Notes: generated from the letters alone by a model not told the origin. A stretch of DNA of 43,536 nt from an uncultured Acidimicrobiales bacterium (GCA_937997485.1 CALKTH010000052.1:1-43536); one strand, 5' to 3'; positions 15,539-24,285 are shown, counted from the stretch's first letter. A program made the numbers and translations.

Positions 15539-17830
15539 ATGGAACTCGTGACCACATCGAACGACATTGCGACCCACATCGGAACCTCGCCGCTGCGTGC
15601 CGAGGACGTCGGGCTCCTCCGAGGCGACACGCTCTTCACTGCAGATCTTCAGCTGCCTGAGCTGGAAGGGGCAGCGTTTGTCGCCTTCGTGCGGTCACCG
15701 TTCGCCCACGCTCGCATCCTGTCCATCGACTCGTCGGCTGCGGAGACAATGGATGGCGTGTTGCTTGTGCTCACCGCCGACGGCCTCGATGGCGTCATCC
15801 AAGGCGTCTATTCAACGCCTCTTGGCGTTCCTGAGGCTGCGCAGCAACTGCTTCCGACCGAGACTGTGCGGTATGCCGGCGAGGTGGTTGCGGCAGTGGT
15901 GGCCGAGAACGCGGCCCTGGCGGCCGATGCGATCGAGATGGTCGATGTGGAGTACGAGCCGCTCAGGCCGGTCCTCGACCTCGACGAGGCTCAGTCATTG
16001 CCGGCGTCGAGCGGCACCGCGGTTTCGGCAGGCTCGCCAAACGCGAGGACGAGTGAGGCCATCGCTGCCGCCGAGATTGTCGTGCGCGACCGGCTTTGGA
16101 ATCCACGGCAGATGCCCGCTCCCATGGAGGCACGAAGTATCGCTGCCGCCTGGTCGGCCGCTGATGGCCGACTCACAGCGTGGTCGGCCACGCAGACACC
16201 ACATGCCTTCCGATCGTCGCTTTCCAAGCAGTTCGACCTGCCTGAAGCGCAGATCAGAGTCGTGACGCCAGCGGTCGGTGGTGGCTTCGGCGGCAAGACC
16301 AACCGTTCCGCTGAAGAACATCTCGTGCCGCTGCTCGCCCGAATGATTGAACGGCCCGTTCGCTGGAACGAAACTCGGTCGGAGAACTTTCTCACCGCTC
16401 CTCAAGGACGGGGCGAGCACATTGACGTCACGCTGGCCGGCACCGCCGAGGGTCGGATCACGGCGTTGAACGTTCATCTCACGAAGGATTGTGGTGCGTA
16501 CGGCCTTGTCGGAGCGGTGCTTCCCGCCGCCTACAGCCGATACGTGACGAATGGCTGTTACGACATTGAGCACGTGACGTTCTCCTGCGAATCCGTCCTC
16601 ACGAATCGTCCACCCACCTCAGCATTCCGGGGCGCTGGACGCGGCCCGTCGATCGCCGCGCTGGAGCGCATGGTGGATCGGTACGCCCAGACCATCGGCA
16701 TGGATCCGGCCGAGGTGCGCCGCATCAACCTGATTCGGCCGGAGTTCATGCCGTATCAGACGCCCACTGGTGCTCGATACGACGAGGCAGACCACCTGGC
16801 TGCACTCGCTCTCGCACTCGACGCAGTCGGCTACGAGGAGCTTCGATCGAGGCAGGGCAACGGCGAGAAGGGATCCTTGCTGGGCATCGGGATCGCCAGC
16901 TACACGCACATGACGGCGGGAGAAGGCGGCGAGGCCGCGACGGTCGCCCTAGAGCTCGATGGTTCCATCACCGTGACGACGGGAAGCACCTCGCAGGGCC
17001 ACAGTCATGCCCTGACGTGGGCGCAAATCACCGCCGATGCGATGGGTGTGCCGCTGAAGGCCATCCGAGTTGTGGAAGGCGATACCGATCGGATCAACAC
17101 CGGAACGGGAGCGGTGGGCTCGCGATCACTCCAAACCGCAGGCCTGGCCGTGCACGGTTCAGCCACCGAGTTGTTGGCCCGGGCGAAGGACATCGCCGCA
17201 GACCACATGGAGGCCTCAGCGGCGGACATCGTGGTGAGCGAGGCAGGAACCGAGCTGCATGTCGCCGGCACACCCGCCCGAGCAGTCAGTTGGGCGTTGG
17301 TAGCGAAGCTGGCCGCAGAGCAGGAGCGCGACGTCACCTGTGGCGAGCACTTCGACCCTGGTGCGGCCACCTTCCCATCGGGATGTCACATCGCTGTTGT
17401 CGAGATCGACCCCGAGACCTTCGGTGTCACGATCGTTCGCTACGTAGCTGTGGATGATGCGGGCGTCCGGGTGAACCCCATGGTGATCGAGGGCCAGCTC
17501 CACGGCGGGATTGTGTCGGGCGCGGCGCAAGTTCTTGGCGAGACCATGGAGTGGGACGAGTCGGGAAACCCGATCACGTCCAACTTCGCCGACTACTCCG
17601 TGGCCTCCATCGATCAGTTTCCGCTCATCGAAACTGTGGCCGTCAGCACCGCATCGTCGATCAACCCGCTGGGCTTCAAGGGGGTCGGCGAGTCCGGCAC
17701 GGTGGGGGCAACGCCAGCAGTGCACAACGCGATCGTGGATGCACTGCGGCCGCTCGGCGTCGAGCACGTTGAGATGCCGTGCACGCCGCTGAGAATCTGG
17801 GAGGCTGTGGAAGCTGCTACTCCCCGATGA
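15539..17830 (+). CDS. Molybdopterin-binding large subunit, xanthine dehydrogenase/CoxL form II type
   Basis: This 763-residue protein contains the a/b hammerhead domain (about 18-130) and two molybdopterin-binding domains. Motifs are VGGGFGGK (246-253), AFRGAGRG (362-369) and the C-terminal GVGESGT with the base Glu718. The loop AFRGAGR marks the form II or general Mo-hydroxylase group; true aerobic CO dehydrogenase has a different, Cys-containing loop, so CO oxidation is not expected. The family hydroxylates an aromatic heterocycle, aldehyde or similar compound using water. The FAD (medium) and 2Fe-2S (small) subunits are usually adjacent but are not present in this window. I find neither a clear ribosome-binding site nor a -10 box at ATG 15539. 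The last 14 bp overlap the convergent crotonase gene. Confidence 0.88.
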   Translation: MELVTTSNDIATHIGTSPLRAEDVGLLRGDTLFTADLQLPELEGAAFVAFVRSPFAHARILSIDSSAAETMDGVLLVLTADGLDGVIQGVYSTPLGVPEAAQQLLPTETVRYAGEVVAAVVAENAALAADAIEMVDVEYEPLRPVLDLDEAQSLPASSGTAVSAGSPNARTSEAIAAAEIVVRDRLWNPRQMPAPMEARSIAAAWSAADGRLTAWSATQTPHAFRSSLSKQFDLPEAQIRVVTPAVGGGFGGKTNRSAEEHLVPLLARMIERPVRWNETRSENFLTAPQGRGEHIDVTLAGTAEGRITALNVHLTKDCGAYGLVGAVLPAAYSRYVTNGCYDIEHVTFSCESVLTNRPPTSAFRGAGRGPSIAALERMVDRYAQTIGMDPAEVRRINLIRPEFMPYQTPTGARYDEADHLAALALALDAVGYEELRSRQGNGEKGSLLGIGIASYTHMTAGEGGEAATVALELDGSITVTTGSTSQGHSHALTWAQITADAMGVPLKAIRVVEGDTDRINTGTGAVGSRSLQTAGLAVHGSATELLARAKDIAADHMEASAADIVVSEAGTELHVAGTPARAVSWALVAKLAAEQERDVTCGEHFDPGAATFPSGCHIAVVEIDPETFGVTIVRYVAVDDAGVRVNPMVIEGQLHGGIVSGAAQVLGETMEWDESGNPITSNFADYSVASIDQFPLIETVAVSTASSINPLGFKGVGESGTVGATPAVHNAIVDALRPLGVEHVEMPCTPLRIWEAVEAATPR

Positions 17831-18662
17831 AGTTCGGCGTGCGCTTCTCAACAAAGGCGGCCGCCGCTTCGCGGTGATCAGCGGTCTGCATCGCCCGCAC
17901 CATGTTCGCCGCCTCCGCGTCGAGGGCGGTCGGCAGATCACTCGTGATGGCCCGGTTGAGGTTCTCCTTCATCAGCCGGGCTGCGATGGGAGCTCTGCTG
18001 GCCATGTCGTGACACCACGCGAGGGCGGCCTCGGCGAAGCCGTCGTCGGCGAGCACCTGGTTGACGATGCCCAACGCCAGCGCCTCGTCGGCCGAGAGCC
18101 GAGGTGAGGTCCAGTAGAGCTCCTTCGCCTTGGCTGTTCCCACGAGTTGGGTGAGGAACCAGGAGCCTCCGAAGTCCCCAGACGCGCCAACGTTTGCGAA
18201 TGCCGTGACAAAGAGTGCTCGTTCGGCCGCCAGCCGGAGATCGGCCGCCAGGGCGATCGAGAGTCCAGCACCGGCAGCGGCACCGGGCACAGCGGCGACG
18301 ACGGGCTTGGGAAAGTTGTGCAAGGCCAGTGATACCGAGCGCTGACGATGTCGGAGCCATGCGATTCGATCGTCGAGTGCCTCTGGCTGCCCGTCGCGGC
18401 TTCCGGTCTTGTGGGCCTCGTTCATGCCCTTGACGTCGCCACCGGCGCAGAAGGCCGAGCCGGCCCCGGTCACCATCAGCACCCTGACGTCGGGGTCCAT
18501 CGAGAGCTCGGGCAGGATCTTCTCGAAGGCGAGGTACATGGCGGTGGAGAGCGCGTTGCGACGGTCAGGCCGGTTGAACGTGATGACGCCGACGTGGCCT
18601 TCGACGTGGGCCAGGAGGTCGTCGGTTCCAGTATCCAGGTGGCGCGGCTCTGATGTGGTCAT
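17817..18662 (-). CDS. Enoyl-CoA hydratase/isomerase (crotonase) family, PaaG-like active site
   Basis: This 281-residue crotonase-fold protein acts on an acyl-CoA. The oxyanion-hole segments FCAGGDVKGM (71-80) and GAAAGAGL (127-134) are clear. The hydratase Glu144-equivalent position is Phe155, while Asp163 is present in GDFGGSW, and Glu181 occupies the Glu164-equivalent position. An Asp in this loop is typical of PaaG and related enoyl-CoA isomerases, so isomerisation is more likely than simple hydration. ATG 18662 overlaps the sulfatase stop by 4 bp, so the two are coupled. Its 3' end overlaps the convergent Mo-enzyme gene by 14 bp. Confidence 0.88.
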   Translation of the reverse strand: MTTSEPRHLDTGTDDLLAHVEGHVGVITFNRPDRRNALSTAMYLAFEKILPELSMDPDVRVLMVTGAGSAFCAGGDVKGMNEAHKTGSRDGQPEALDDRIAWLRHRQRSVSLALHNFPKPVVAAVPGAAAGAGLSIALAADLRLAAERALFVTAFANVGASGDFGGSWFLTQLVGTAKAKELYWTSPRLSADEALALGIVNQVLADDGFAEAALAWCHDMASRAPIAARLMKENLNRAITSDLPTALDAEAANMVRAMQTADHREAAAAFVEKRTPNFIGE

Positions 18663-20239
18663 GCGACGGGAGCTCCTCGTGCGTCGTCGGCGCTCTGGAT
18701 GAGCGCATCGGCAAGACGTTCCACCATCTGGGTCCGTCCTGTCGAGTCGACGCCTGATAGGTCCGATAGTTCGTGCGGGTCCGCAGCCAGATCGAACAGC
18801 ATGTCTTCGCCCGAGCTGTGCCGCGTGTACTTACGTCCGTTCTCGTCGATGAGTGTTCGGGACTTGGCCGGAATGCCGCTTGGCTTGGCCGACGCCACCG
18901 GCAGATCGTCTTCGATGAGCACGTGCGATCGAACCGACGCAGCAGCGCCGTCCATCAAGGGCACGAGCGAGGTGCCCTGCATGCCGTCAAACGGTGCAGG
19001 ACCGATCAATGCCAGGAGCGTCTGCGGAACGTCGAGACTGCCTGCCAACGACGCGGTGCGGTTTGCTTTTCGTCGGGGGTCAGCAATGACCAGTGGCACC
19101 TGCAGCGTTCCTCGGTACGGCATGAACCCCTTCATGAGGAAGCCATGCTCGCCCTGCATGTCGCCGTGATCGCTGGTGAACACGATGATGGTGTTGTCCA
19201 GCTGGCCGAGGCGGTCGAGCGAGTTGAGCAGGCGTGCGACACCGTCGTCGATCATCTCGATCGCTCCGTAGGTAGCAGCGATGTACTCCCGGACGAGAGC
19301 TTCGTTGCCTCCGTGGCCGGACATGCCCACCCATCCCCGTTGCTTGTGCGGAGGGACCTGTTGCACCCGCTTCAGGTACGCCGGCGCTCCCTCGATCGGA
19401 TCGTTGAACGAGACGGGCAGCACCATGTCGGCTGGATCGTGTCGGTCGAACCACTCCCCCGGAGGTGTCATCGGGTGATGGGGATCGGGGTACGACGCCC
19501 AGGCCACCCACGGCGTGTCTTCCGAGGCCGCCTCCTCGATGAATGCGATGGTCCGCTCGGTCACGAACGTGGTGCTGTGCACCTCCGGTGCGTACGGGGG
19601 CTGGTAGATCTGCCACCAGTGATCGCTTCGCCGAGTCGCGGGAGACTCGGCTGACATAGGCACCACGAGATCCTCGTAGCGGGCACCTTTGTCCAGCGCC
19701 CAGTGCAGATGGTGTCCAGTGATTCGAGCGCCATGGTCGATCGAGAGCTCGACGTGGTCGAAGCCGTAGAAGTCATCCGGGAAGTCGGCGCGGTCATCCC
19801 GTCCCGAGCCGTCGGCGCCGACGTCGAATCGCTCGTCGTCTTCCCACGTATTCCAGCCTTCGGGCCACGGGTCTTCGGCAACGGCGGCGGCACGCGCCGG
19901 ATTCATGGAGTTGCGGGAGAGTCCGTGCTGAAGATGTGACTTGCCGAGCAAGGCCGTCCGGTATCCCTGTTGTCGAAGCGAGCGGACCCATGTGTTTGCA
20001 CCCCAATCGAGCGAGCGATCATTGAAGATCACCCCATGAGCGCTCGGCATTCGGCCGGTCATCAGCGTGGAGCGATTGGGCATACACACCGGGTTGGCAA
20101 CCCACGCATTCTCGAACACGGTTCCCCGAGCGGCGATGGAGTCGAGCGCCGGTGTCCTGACGACCTCGTTGCCCATGAAGCCGACGTCAGCAGCCCGGTG
20201 CTGATCCGTGATGATGAAGAGAACGTTCGGCGAGCTCAT
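18659..20239 (-). CDS. Sulfatase-family hydrolase (formylglycine type, cytoplasmic)
   Basis: This 526-residue member of the alkaline-phosphatase superfamily has metal ligand Asp12 in IITDQHR. The modification site CMPNR (52-56) has Cys for conversion to formylglycine; the usual fourth-position Ser or Ala is Asn. LLGKSHLQHG and the late SDHGDMQGEHG metal/active-site motifs are present. I see no signal peptide, so it probably acts in the cytoplasm. Possible reactions are sulfate-ester hydrolysis or phosphonate-monoester hydrolysis, which use the same residue. ATG 20239 is preferred over TTG 20245. It follows the PhnD-like gene by about 12 bp and is coupled to the crotonase gene. Confidence 0.88.
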   Translation of the reverse strand: MSSPNVLFIITDQHRAADVGFMGNEVVRTPALDSIAARGTVFENAWVANPVCMPNRSTLMTGRMPSAHGVIFNDRSLDWGANTWVRSLRQQGYRTALLGKSHLQHGLSRNSMNPARAAAVAEDPWPEGWNTWEDDERFDVGADGSGRDDRADFPDDFYGFDHVELSIDHGARITGHHLHWALDKGARYEDLVVPMSAESPATRRSDHWWQIYQPPYAPEVHSTTFVTERTIAFIEEAASEDTPWVAWASYPDPHHPMTPPGEWFDRHDPADMVLPVSFNDPIEGAPAYLKRVQQVPPHKQRGWVGMSGHGGNEALVREYIAATYGAIEMIDDGVARLLNSLDRLGQLDNTIIVFTSDHGDMQGEHGFLMKGFMPYRGTLQVPLVIADPRRKANRTASLAGSLDVPQTLLALIGPAPFDGMQGTSLVPLMDGAAASVRSHVLIEDDLPVASAKPSGIPAKSRTLIDENGRKYTRHSSGEDMLFDLAADPHELSDLSGVDSTGRTQMVERLADALIQSADDARGAPVA

Positions 20240-20251
20240 CGCCAAAGAGTG

Positions 20252-21070
20252 TCAGGCGGAGGCCGTCATCGCAGATCGAACCGCGGCGTAGTGGTCAGGA
20301 CCCACGGCCACGAGACGCTCGAGGCTGGCGTCAGCCAGCGCGGCCCGCACGGTTGGATCCTCGTTGAGGCCGAGCAGAACGGCGGCGAGGCGGGCCCGCT
20401 CCTCGGAGGGCATTGTGCTCCGAACGACCAGAGGCTGAACAGGCCACGGCCCAAGTCGCTCCACCACTCTGAGGCTGGCAACCTCCTCGTCGTGACGGGC
20501 GCGACCGATCCGCACCACCGAGTCGACAACCGCTGCGTCCAGCGCTGGCCCGGAAGCCGTGGTGAGCGCATCGAGCGATGCGTGATGACCCCCGGTGAAC
20601 TCCATCTGACAGAAGTCGTCGGCCAGGTCGCGATCTCGAAGGGCAAACGTGAGGGCGTAGTTTCCGCTCAGACTGACAGGATCGTTGCACCCCATTCGTA
20701 GGCCAGCCAGATCCTCGAAACGCCTCACCGGTGAGTCAGCCGGAACGACGATGTCGCCGAAGTACACCGGCCGACCCTGACTCCCAGGATCTTGCGGCAC
20801 CCAGGCAACGCCAGCGAGCTGTACCGACGGAACTGTGCACCTGAGCGCAAGGTCCACAAAGGAGGTGGAACAGACCCAGCCCAAGTCATACGTACCGTCG
20901 GCGAACGGGTCTTCACCGGGCGGAGGGCCAGACATCTCGGACTCGAAGAACAACTCTGCACCCAAGCGTTCGGCCAGGAGCTCGAAGAGTTCGGTGGGAA
21001 ATCCAGGCGTGAGATAGGACACGAGACGCAAGACCCCAAACCGTAGCCAAGACGAGCCCGTGCTTTGCAA
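20252..21070 (-). CDS. PhnD-like phosphate/phosphonate substrate-binding domain protein, no signal peptide
   Basis: This protein of about 272 residues resembles the PhnD/PF12974 periplasmic-binding fold: beta-1 LRFGVLRLVSYL, a helix ending in LAERLGAELFFES, GTYDLGWVCSTSFVDLAL, GDIVVPADSPVRRFEDLAGLR and later VVDSVV. Unlike transporter PhnD it has no export signal and no ABC permease or ATPase nearby. The start is uncertain: TTG 21070 is the first available codon and is needed to keep the first beta strand. A downstream TTG (21031) has a TACGGT box 8 nt before it but would remove that strand. It sits directly before the sulfatase gene, so it may bind a related anionic compound, or serve as a sensor or enzyme subunit. 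Confidence 0.7.
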   Translation of the reverse strand: MQSTGSSWLRFGVLRLVSYLTPGFPTELFELLAERLGAELFFESEMSGPPPGEDPFADGTYDLGWVCSTSFVDLALRCTVPSVQLAGVAWVPQDPGSQGRPVYFGDIVVPADSPVRRFEDLAGLRMGCNDPVSLSGNYALTFALRDRDLADDFCQMEFTGGHHASLDALTTASGPALDAAVVDSVVRIGRARHDEEVASLRVVERLGPWPVQPLVVRSTMPSEERARLAAVLLGLNEDPTVRAALADASLERLVAVGPDHYAAVRSAMTASA

Positions 21071-21136
21071 CGGCTGTTCTCGCCGTGGGCACGACGTTCG
21101 CCATGCAGGCCGAGCGGTCGCCCCAAGGTCGAGGCG

Positions 21137-21649
21137 CTAGGAAGTCCAGCGTCCTCGGTGGGCGTACGCATCGAGGGCCACACGGGGGCTGGCGATTTGC
21201 GGCGGCGGTTGCTCGCCCGCCTGCGGCCAGCCCAGCGTGACGATCATGCTCGGTTCTACATCAGCGGGGATCGAAAGCACATCACGGGCAACGTCGGGGT
21301 GGTGAATCGTTACGGGACAGCTTCCCAAGCCCTCGGCGTAGGCCGCCACCATGAGGTTCTGCGCGTGGCGACCAACGTCGAAGAGCCGACGGGGGCCACC
21401 ATCGACGGGAACGGTGGCCACGATCACGACGGGGGCCTGATCGATCCACGAGGCGAAATCGCCACTTGCCTTGAGTGCAACCTTCGCTCCGAGCTCGGTC
21501 ACCACGACCATGCGAACGGGTTGGATGTTCTTGGCTGACCCGGCCATCCGGGCTGCATCGAGCACTCGGTCGAGAAGCTCGTCCGCCACCGGCTGGTCGG
21601 TGTAGGTGCGTGTGTCCCGTTTGTTGCGAAGAGCCGAAAGTGCGTCCAT
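21137..21649 (-). CDS. Nitroreductase-family FMN oxidoreductase
   Basis: This 170-residue protein of the nitroreductase fold uses FMN and NAD(P)H. It starts with MDALSALRNKRDTRTY, typical of the family start with Arg residues that hold the FMN phosphate, followed by AARMAGSAKNIQP, where the flavin ring is bound, and a C-terminal IVTLGWP. ATG 21649 is chosen because CATACT lies 7 nt upstream and earlier in-frame codons lack family sequence. It diverges from the first BVMO gene with a 26-bp gap. A substrate cannot be assigned. Confidence 0.85.
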   Translation of the reverse strand: MDALSALRNKRDTRTYTDQPVADELLDRVLDAARMAGSAKNIQPVRMVVVTELGAKVALKASGDFASWIDQAPVVIVATVPVDGGPRRLFDVGRHAQNLMVAAYAEGLGSCPVTIHHPDVARDVLSIPADVEPSMIVTLGWPQAGEQPPPQIASPRVALDAYAHRGRWTS

Positions 21650-21656
21650 GACGGGG

Positions 21657-21662
21657 AGTATG
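21657..21662 (-). promoter_or_regulatory. Candidate -10 box (CATACT) for the nitroreductase gene
   Basis: CATACT on the minus strand precedes ATG 21649 by 7 nt, and no Shine-Dalgarno is present. It is one mismatch from TANNNT. Confidence 0.35.
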
Positions 21663-21675
21663 TCAGGCTCGTCGG

Positions 21676-23523
21676 ATGAGCGAGGCTGAAACTGTTCCCT
21701 TCGAGGCTGTGCTGAACGAGACACTGGGCGGCATCGACTTCGATCCGGCGGCGTTGAAGGCGAAGTATCTCGAAGAGCGAGACAAGCGCCTGCGGACCGA
21801 CGGCAACCAACAGTACGTCGAGGTCAAGGGAGACTTCTCGGCCTATGTCGACGATCCCTATGTCGAGCGGGAAGAACGGGAACCTGTCTTTGATCACGTG
21901 GACGTCGTTGTCATCGGCGGCGGCTTCGGAGGCCTTCTCATGGGCGGGCGTTTGCGAGAGGCGGGTTTCGAGGACATTCGCATGATCGAGAAGGGGGGTG
22001 ACTTCGGCGGGACCTGGTACTGGAATCGCTACCCCGGTGCCATGTGCGACGTCGAGTCCTACTGCTACCTCCCGATGCTGGAGGAGCTCGGTTACGTCCC
22101 CAAGCACAAGTACTCCTTCGCCCCCGAGATCGCCGAACACAGCCAGAACATCGCCGATCACTTCCGTCTGTACGACAACGCCTTGCTGTCCACCTGTGTC
22201 ACGCACATGGAGTGGGACGAGAGCGCCGAGCGTTGGACGATCGAAACGGATCGGGGCGACAAGATGACGGCACGGGCCGTGGCGATGGGAACTGGCCCGC
22301 TCGACCGCCCAAAGCTGCCCGGCATTCCCGGTATCGACTCGTTTGAAGGTCACACGTTCCACACCAGCCGTTGGGACTATGACTACACCGGCGGTGACAA
22401 CGCCGGGGGCCTCGACGGTCTCGCCGACAAACGCGTGGGCATCATCGGCACGGGCGCCACCGCTGTTCAGGCCATCCCCCATCTCGGCGCCAGCGCCCAG
22501 GAACTCTTCGTTTTCCAACGCACGCCTTCGTCGGTGGACGTTCGGAACAACCGGGAAACCGATCCCGAATGGGCCGAGAGCCTTGAACCAGGCTGGCAAG
22601 AACGACGGATGGACAACTTCAACGTCATCGTCACCGGAGGCGATCAGGAAGAGGATCTTGTCCACGACGGATGGACCGACATCTTCCGCAATCTCACCGG
22701 CATCGCGGCGAAGACGGCGTCCCGCAAGCTCGGTCGTCGTCTGACGGGCCCCGAGAAGGGCGAGCTGATGGAAATGTCCGACTACCGCAAGATGGAGGGC
22801 GTCCGGCACCGGGTCGACGAGATCGTCAAGGATCCGGCCACTGCGGAGGCGCTCAAGCCCTGGTACCGGCAGTTCTGCAAGCGGCCGTGCTTCCACGACG
22901 AGTACCTGCCCACGTTCAACCGGCCAAACGTCCACCTCATCGACACACAGGGCAAAGGTGTCGACGAGATTCGGCCAAGCGGCATCGTCGCCAACGGCAC
23001 GTTCTACGAGTTGGACTGCATCATCTTTGCCACCGGCTTCGAGGTCGGCACCGATCCGACCCGGCGGCGGGGCTACGACGTTGTCGGAAAGGGAGGAACC
23101 AAGCTCAGCGAGAAGTGGGCGGATGGCGTGAAGTCGCTCCACGGCCTTCAGACCGCCGACTTCCCCAACTGTTTCTTCCTCGGGTTCGTGCAGGGTGCGG
23201 TCACCGTCAACATTCCACAGACGCTGAACGAGCAGGCCAAGCACGCCGCTCACATTCTGAGCGAGGTGCGCGCCCGCGGAGCGTCCGTTGTTGAGGCAAC
23301 GCCTGAGGGTGAGCAAGCCTGGGTCGAAGAGATGGAACGCAAGAGCCGCATCGGCGCCCGCTTCCGGGCCGAATGCACACCCGGCTACTACAACAACGAA
23401 GGGCAAGCTGGAAACCCCAACGGCTTCTTCAGCGCGAGCTACGGCGCCGGTCCGGTCAAGTTCTTCCGGATCCTCGATGAATGGCGGGCGAGTGGCGAGC
23501 TCGAGGGATGTGAGATCCGATGA
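21676..23523 (+). CDS. Baeyer-Villiger flavin monooxygenase (cyclohexanone-monooxygenase type)
   Basis: This 615-residue type I BVMO inserts oxygen next to a carbonyl, turning ketones into esters or lactones with NADPH and FAD. It has an N-terminal extension of about 70 residues, then the FAD Rossmann motif GGGFGG (81-86), GGTWYWNRYPG, the BVMO fingerprint F-x-G-x3-H-x3-W (Phe223, Gly225, His229, Trp233), and the second dinucleotide motif GTGATA (258-263). A late FATGFEVGTD is also typical. ATG 21676 has no clear Shine-Dalgarno. Its stop overlaps the next gene's ATG by 4 bp (ATGA), tying it to a lactone/ester-hydrolase-like protein. Confidence 0.93.
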   Translation: MSEAETVPFEAVLNETLGGIDFDPAALKAKYLEERDKRLRTDGNQQYVEVKGDFSAYVDDPYVEREEREPVFDHVDVVVIGGGFGGLLMGGRLREAGFEDIRMIEKGGDFGGTWYWNRYPGAMCDVESYCYLPMLEELGYVPKHKYSFAPEIAEHSQNIADHFRLYDNALLSTCVTHMEWDESAERWTIETDRGDKMTARAVAMGTGPLDRPKLPGIPGIDSFEGHTFHTSRWDYDYTGGDNAGGLDGLADKRVGIIGTGATAVQAIPHLGASAQELFVFQRTPSSVDVRNNRETDPEWAESLEPGWQERRMDNFNVIVTGGDQEEDLVHDGWTDIFRNLTGIAAKTASRKLGRRLTGPEKGELMEMSDYRKMEGVRHRVDEIVKDPATAEALKPWYRQFCKRPCFHDEYLPTFNRPNVHLIDTQGKGVDEIRPSGIVANGTFYELDCIIFATGFEVGTDPTRRRGYDVVGKGGTKLSEKWADGVKSLHGLQTADFPNCFFLGFVQGAVTVNIPQTLNEQAKHAAHILSEVRARGASVVEATPEGEQAWVEEMERKSRIGARFRAECTPGYYNNEGQAGNPNGFFSASYGAGPVKFFRILDEWRASGELEGCEIR

Positions 23524-24275
23524 ACGAGCACTTCGTCGACATTCAGACCGAAGACGGAACCATGAACACCTTCATCGTTCACCCAGACGGAGCCGAAGGG
23601 TTCGATGATGGTCCGTGGCCCACGGTTCTGTTTCTGATGGACGCACCAGGCATGCGCGAAGAGATCCGGGACATGTCCCGCCGCCTCGCTTCGGCCGGGT
23701 ACTACGTGATGGCGAGTCAGCTCTACTACCGAGACGTGGAGCACTACAACCTCTTCGAGACGGGCGACCGGGACCGCATGTTCGAGCTCATGTCGAACCT
23801 GTCGAACGCCATGGTCGTCGAAGACGCCAAGGCCATGATCGCTCACGCCGAAACCGATCCTGCTGCGTCGACTGAGCGGATTGGCACCGCTGGCTTCTGC
23901 ATGAGCGGTCCGTTCACCGTGATGATCGCGGCGGCGCTCCCCGACCAGGTCAAGGCCGCCGCGTCCTTCCACGGCGTCGCCCTCGTGACCGACCGGGTCG
24001 ACTCGCCGCACAAACACCTGAGCGCCATCAACGGCGAGGTCTACATCGGTGCAGCCGAAACGGACAGCTACGCGCCACCCGAGATGATCGATGCCTTCGA
24101 GTCAGCGCTCGCTGAGGCATCCCTCAATGGAGGCGCCAAGGGTCGAACCGAGTGGTATCCGGGGACCGAGCACGGATTCGTGTTCGCCGAGCGTCCGCTC
24201 TACGACAAGCCTTCGTCGGAACGAGCCTGGGCTCGCATGCACTCGCTTTTCCGTCGTCAGCTTCACCAGAACTAG
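23520..24275 (+). CDS. Dienelactone hydrolase family protein
   Basis: This 251-residue alpha/beta hydrolase has the dienelactone hydrolase signature. The nucleophile elbow is GFCMSG with Cys127 as nucleophile, the acid is Asp182 (AAETDSY) and the base is His218 (GTEHGF), giving a Cys-Asp-His triad in the expected order. MDAPGMREEI fits the oxyanion loop. It is coupled by a 4-bp overlap to the BVMO upstream, so a plausible job is opening the lactone or ester that enzyme makes, although this family classically acts on dienelactones. The second BVMO follows after 10 bp. Confidence 0.9.
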   Translation: MNEHFVDIQTEDGTMNTFIVHPDGAEGFDDGPWPTVLFLMDAPGMREEIRDMSRRLASAGYYVMASQLYYRDVEHYNLFETGDRDRMFELMSNLSNAMVVEDAKAMIAHAETDPAASTERIGTAGFCMSGPFTVMIAAALPDQVKAAASFHGVALVTDRVDSPHKHLSAINGEVYIGAAETDSYAPPEMIDAFESALAEASLNGGAKGRTEWYPGTEHGFVFAERPLYDKPSSERAWARMHSLFRRQLHQN

Positions 24276-24278
24276 GGT
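24273..24278 (+). promoter_or_regulatory. Candidate -10 box (TAGGGT) overlapping a stop codon
   Basis: The TAG stop of the dienelactone hydrolase gene (24273-24275) is also the first three bases of TAGGGT, which lies 7 nt before ATG 24286. This would give the second BVMO its own leaderless transcript. Confidence 0.4.
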
Positions 24279-24285
24279 CGTTCCG

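Noticed and set aside
15539-17830. Aerobic carbon monoxide dehydrogenase large subunit
   Set aside because: The active-site loop is AFRGAGR, not the Cys-containing form I loop, and the partner subunits are absent, so CO oxidation is not supported.
20913-21104. A possible frameshifted signal peptide for the PhnD-like gene (ATG 21104 in another frame)
   Set aside because: The residues have no clear hydrophobic core followed by a cleavage site, and joining them would need a sequencing error or frameshift that nothing else supports.
21499-23406. A 635-codon open frame on the minus strand across the first BVMO gene
   Set aside because: It is antisense to a gene with complete BVMO motifs. Long open frames opposite GC-rich genes are expected from codon bias, and the translation shows no recognisable family.
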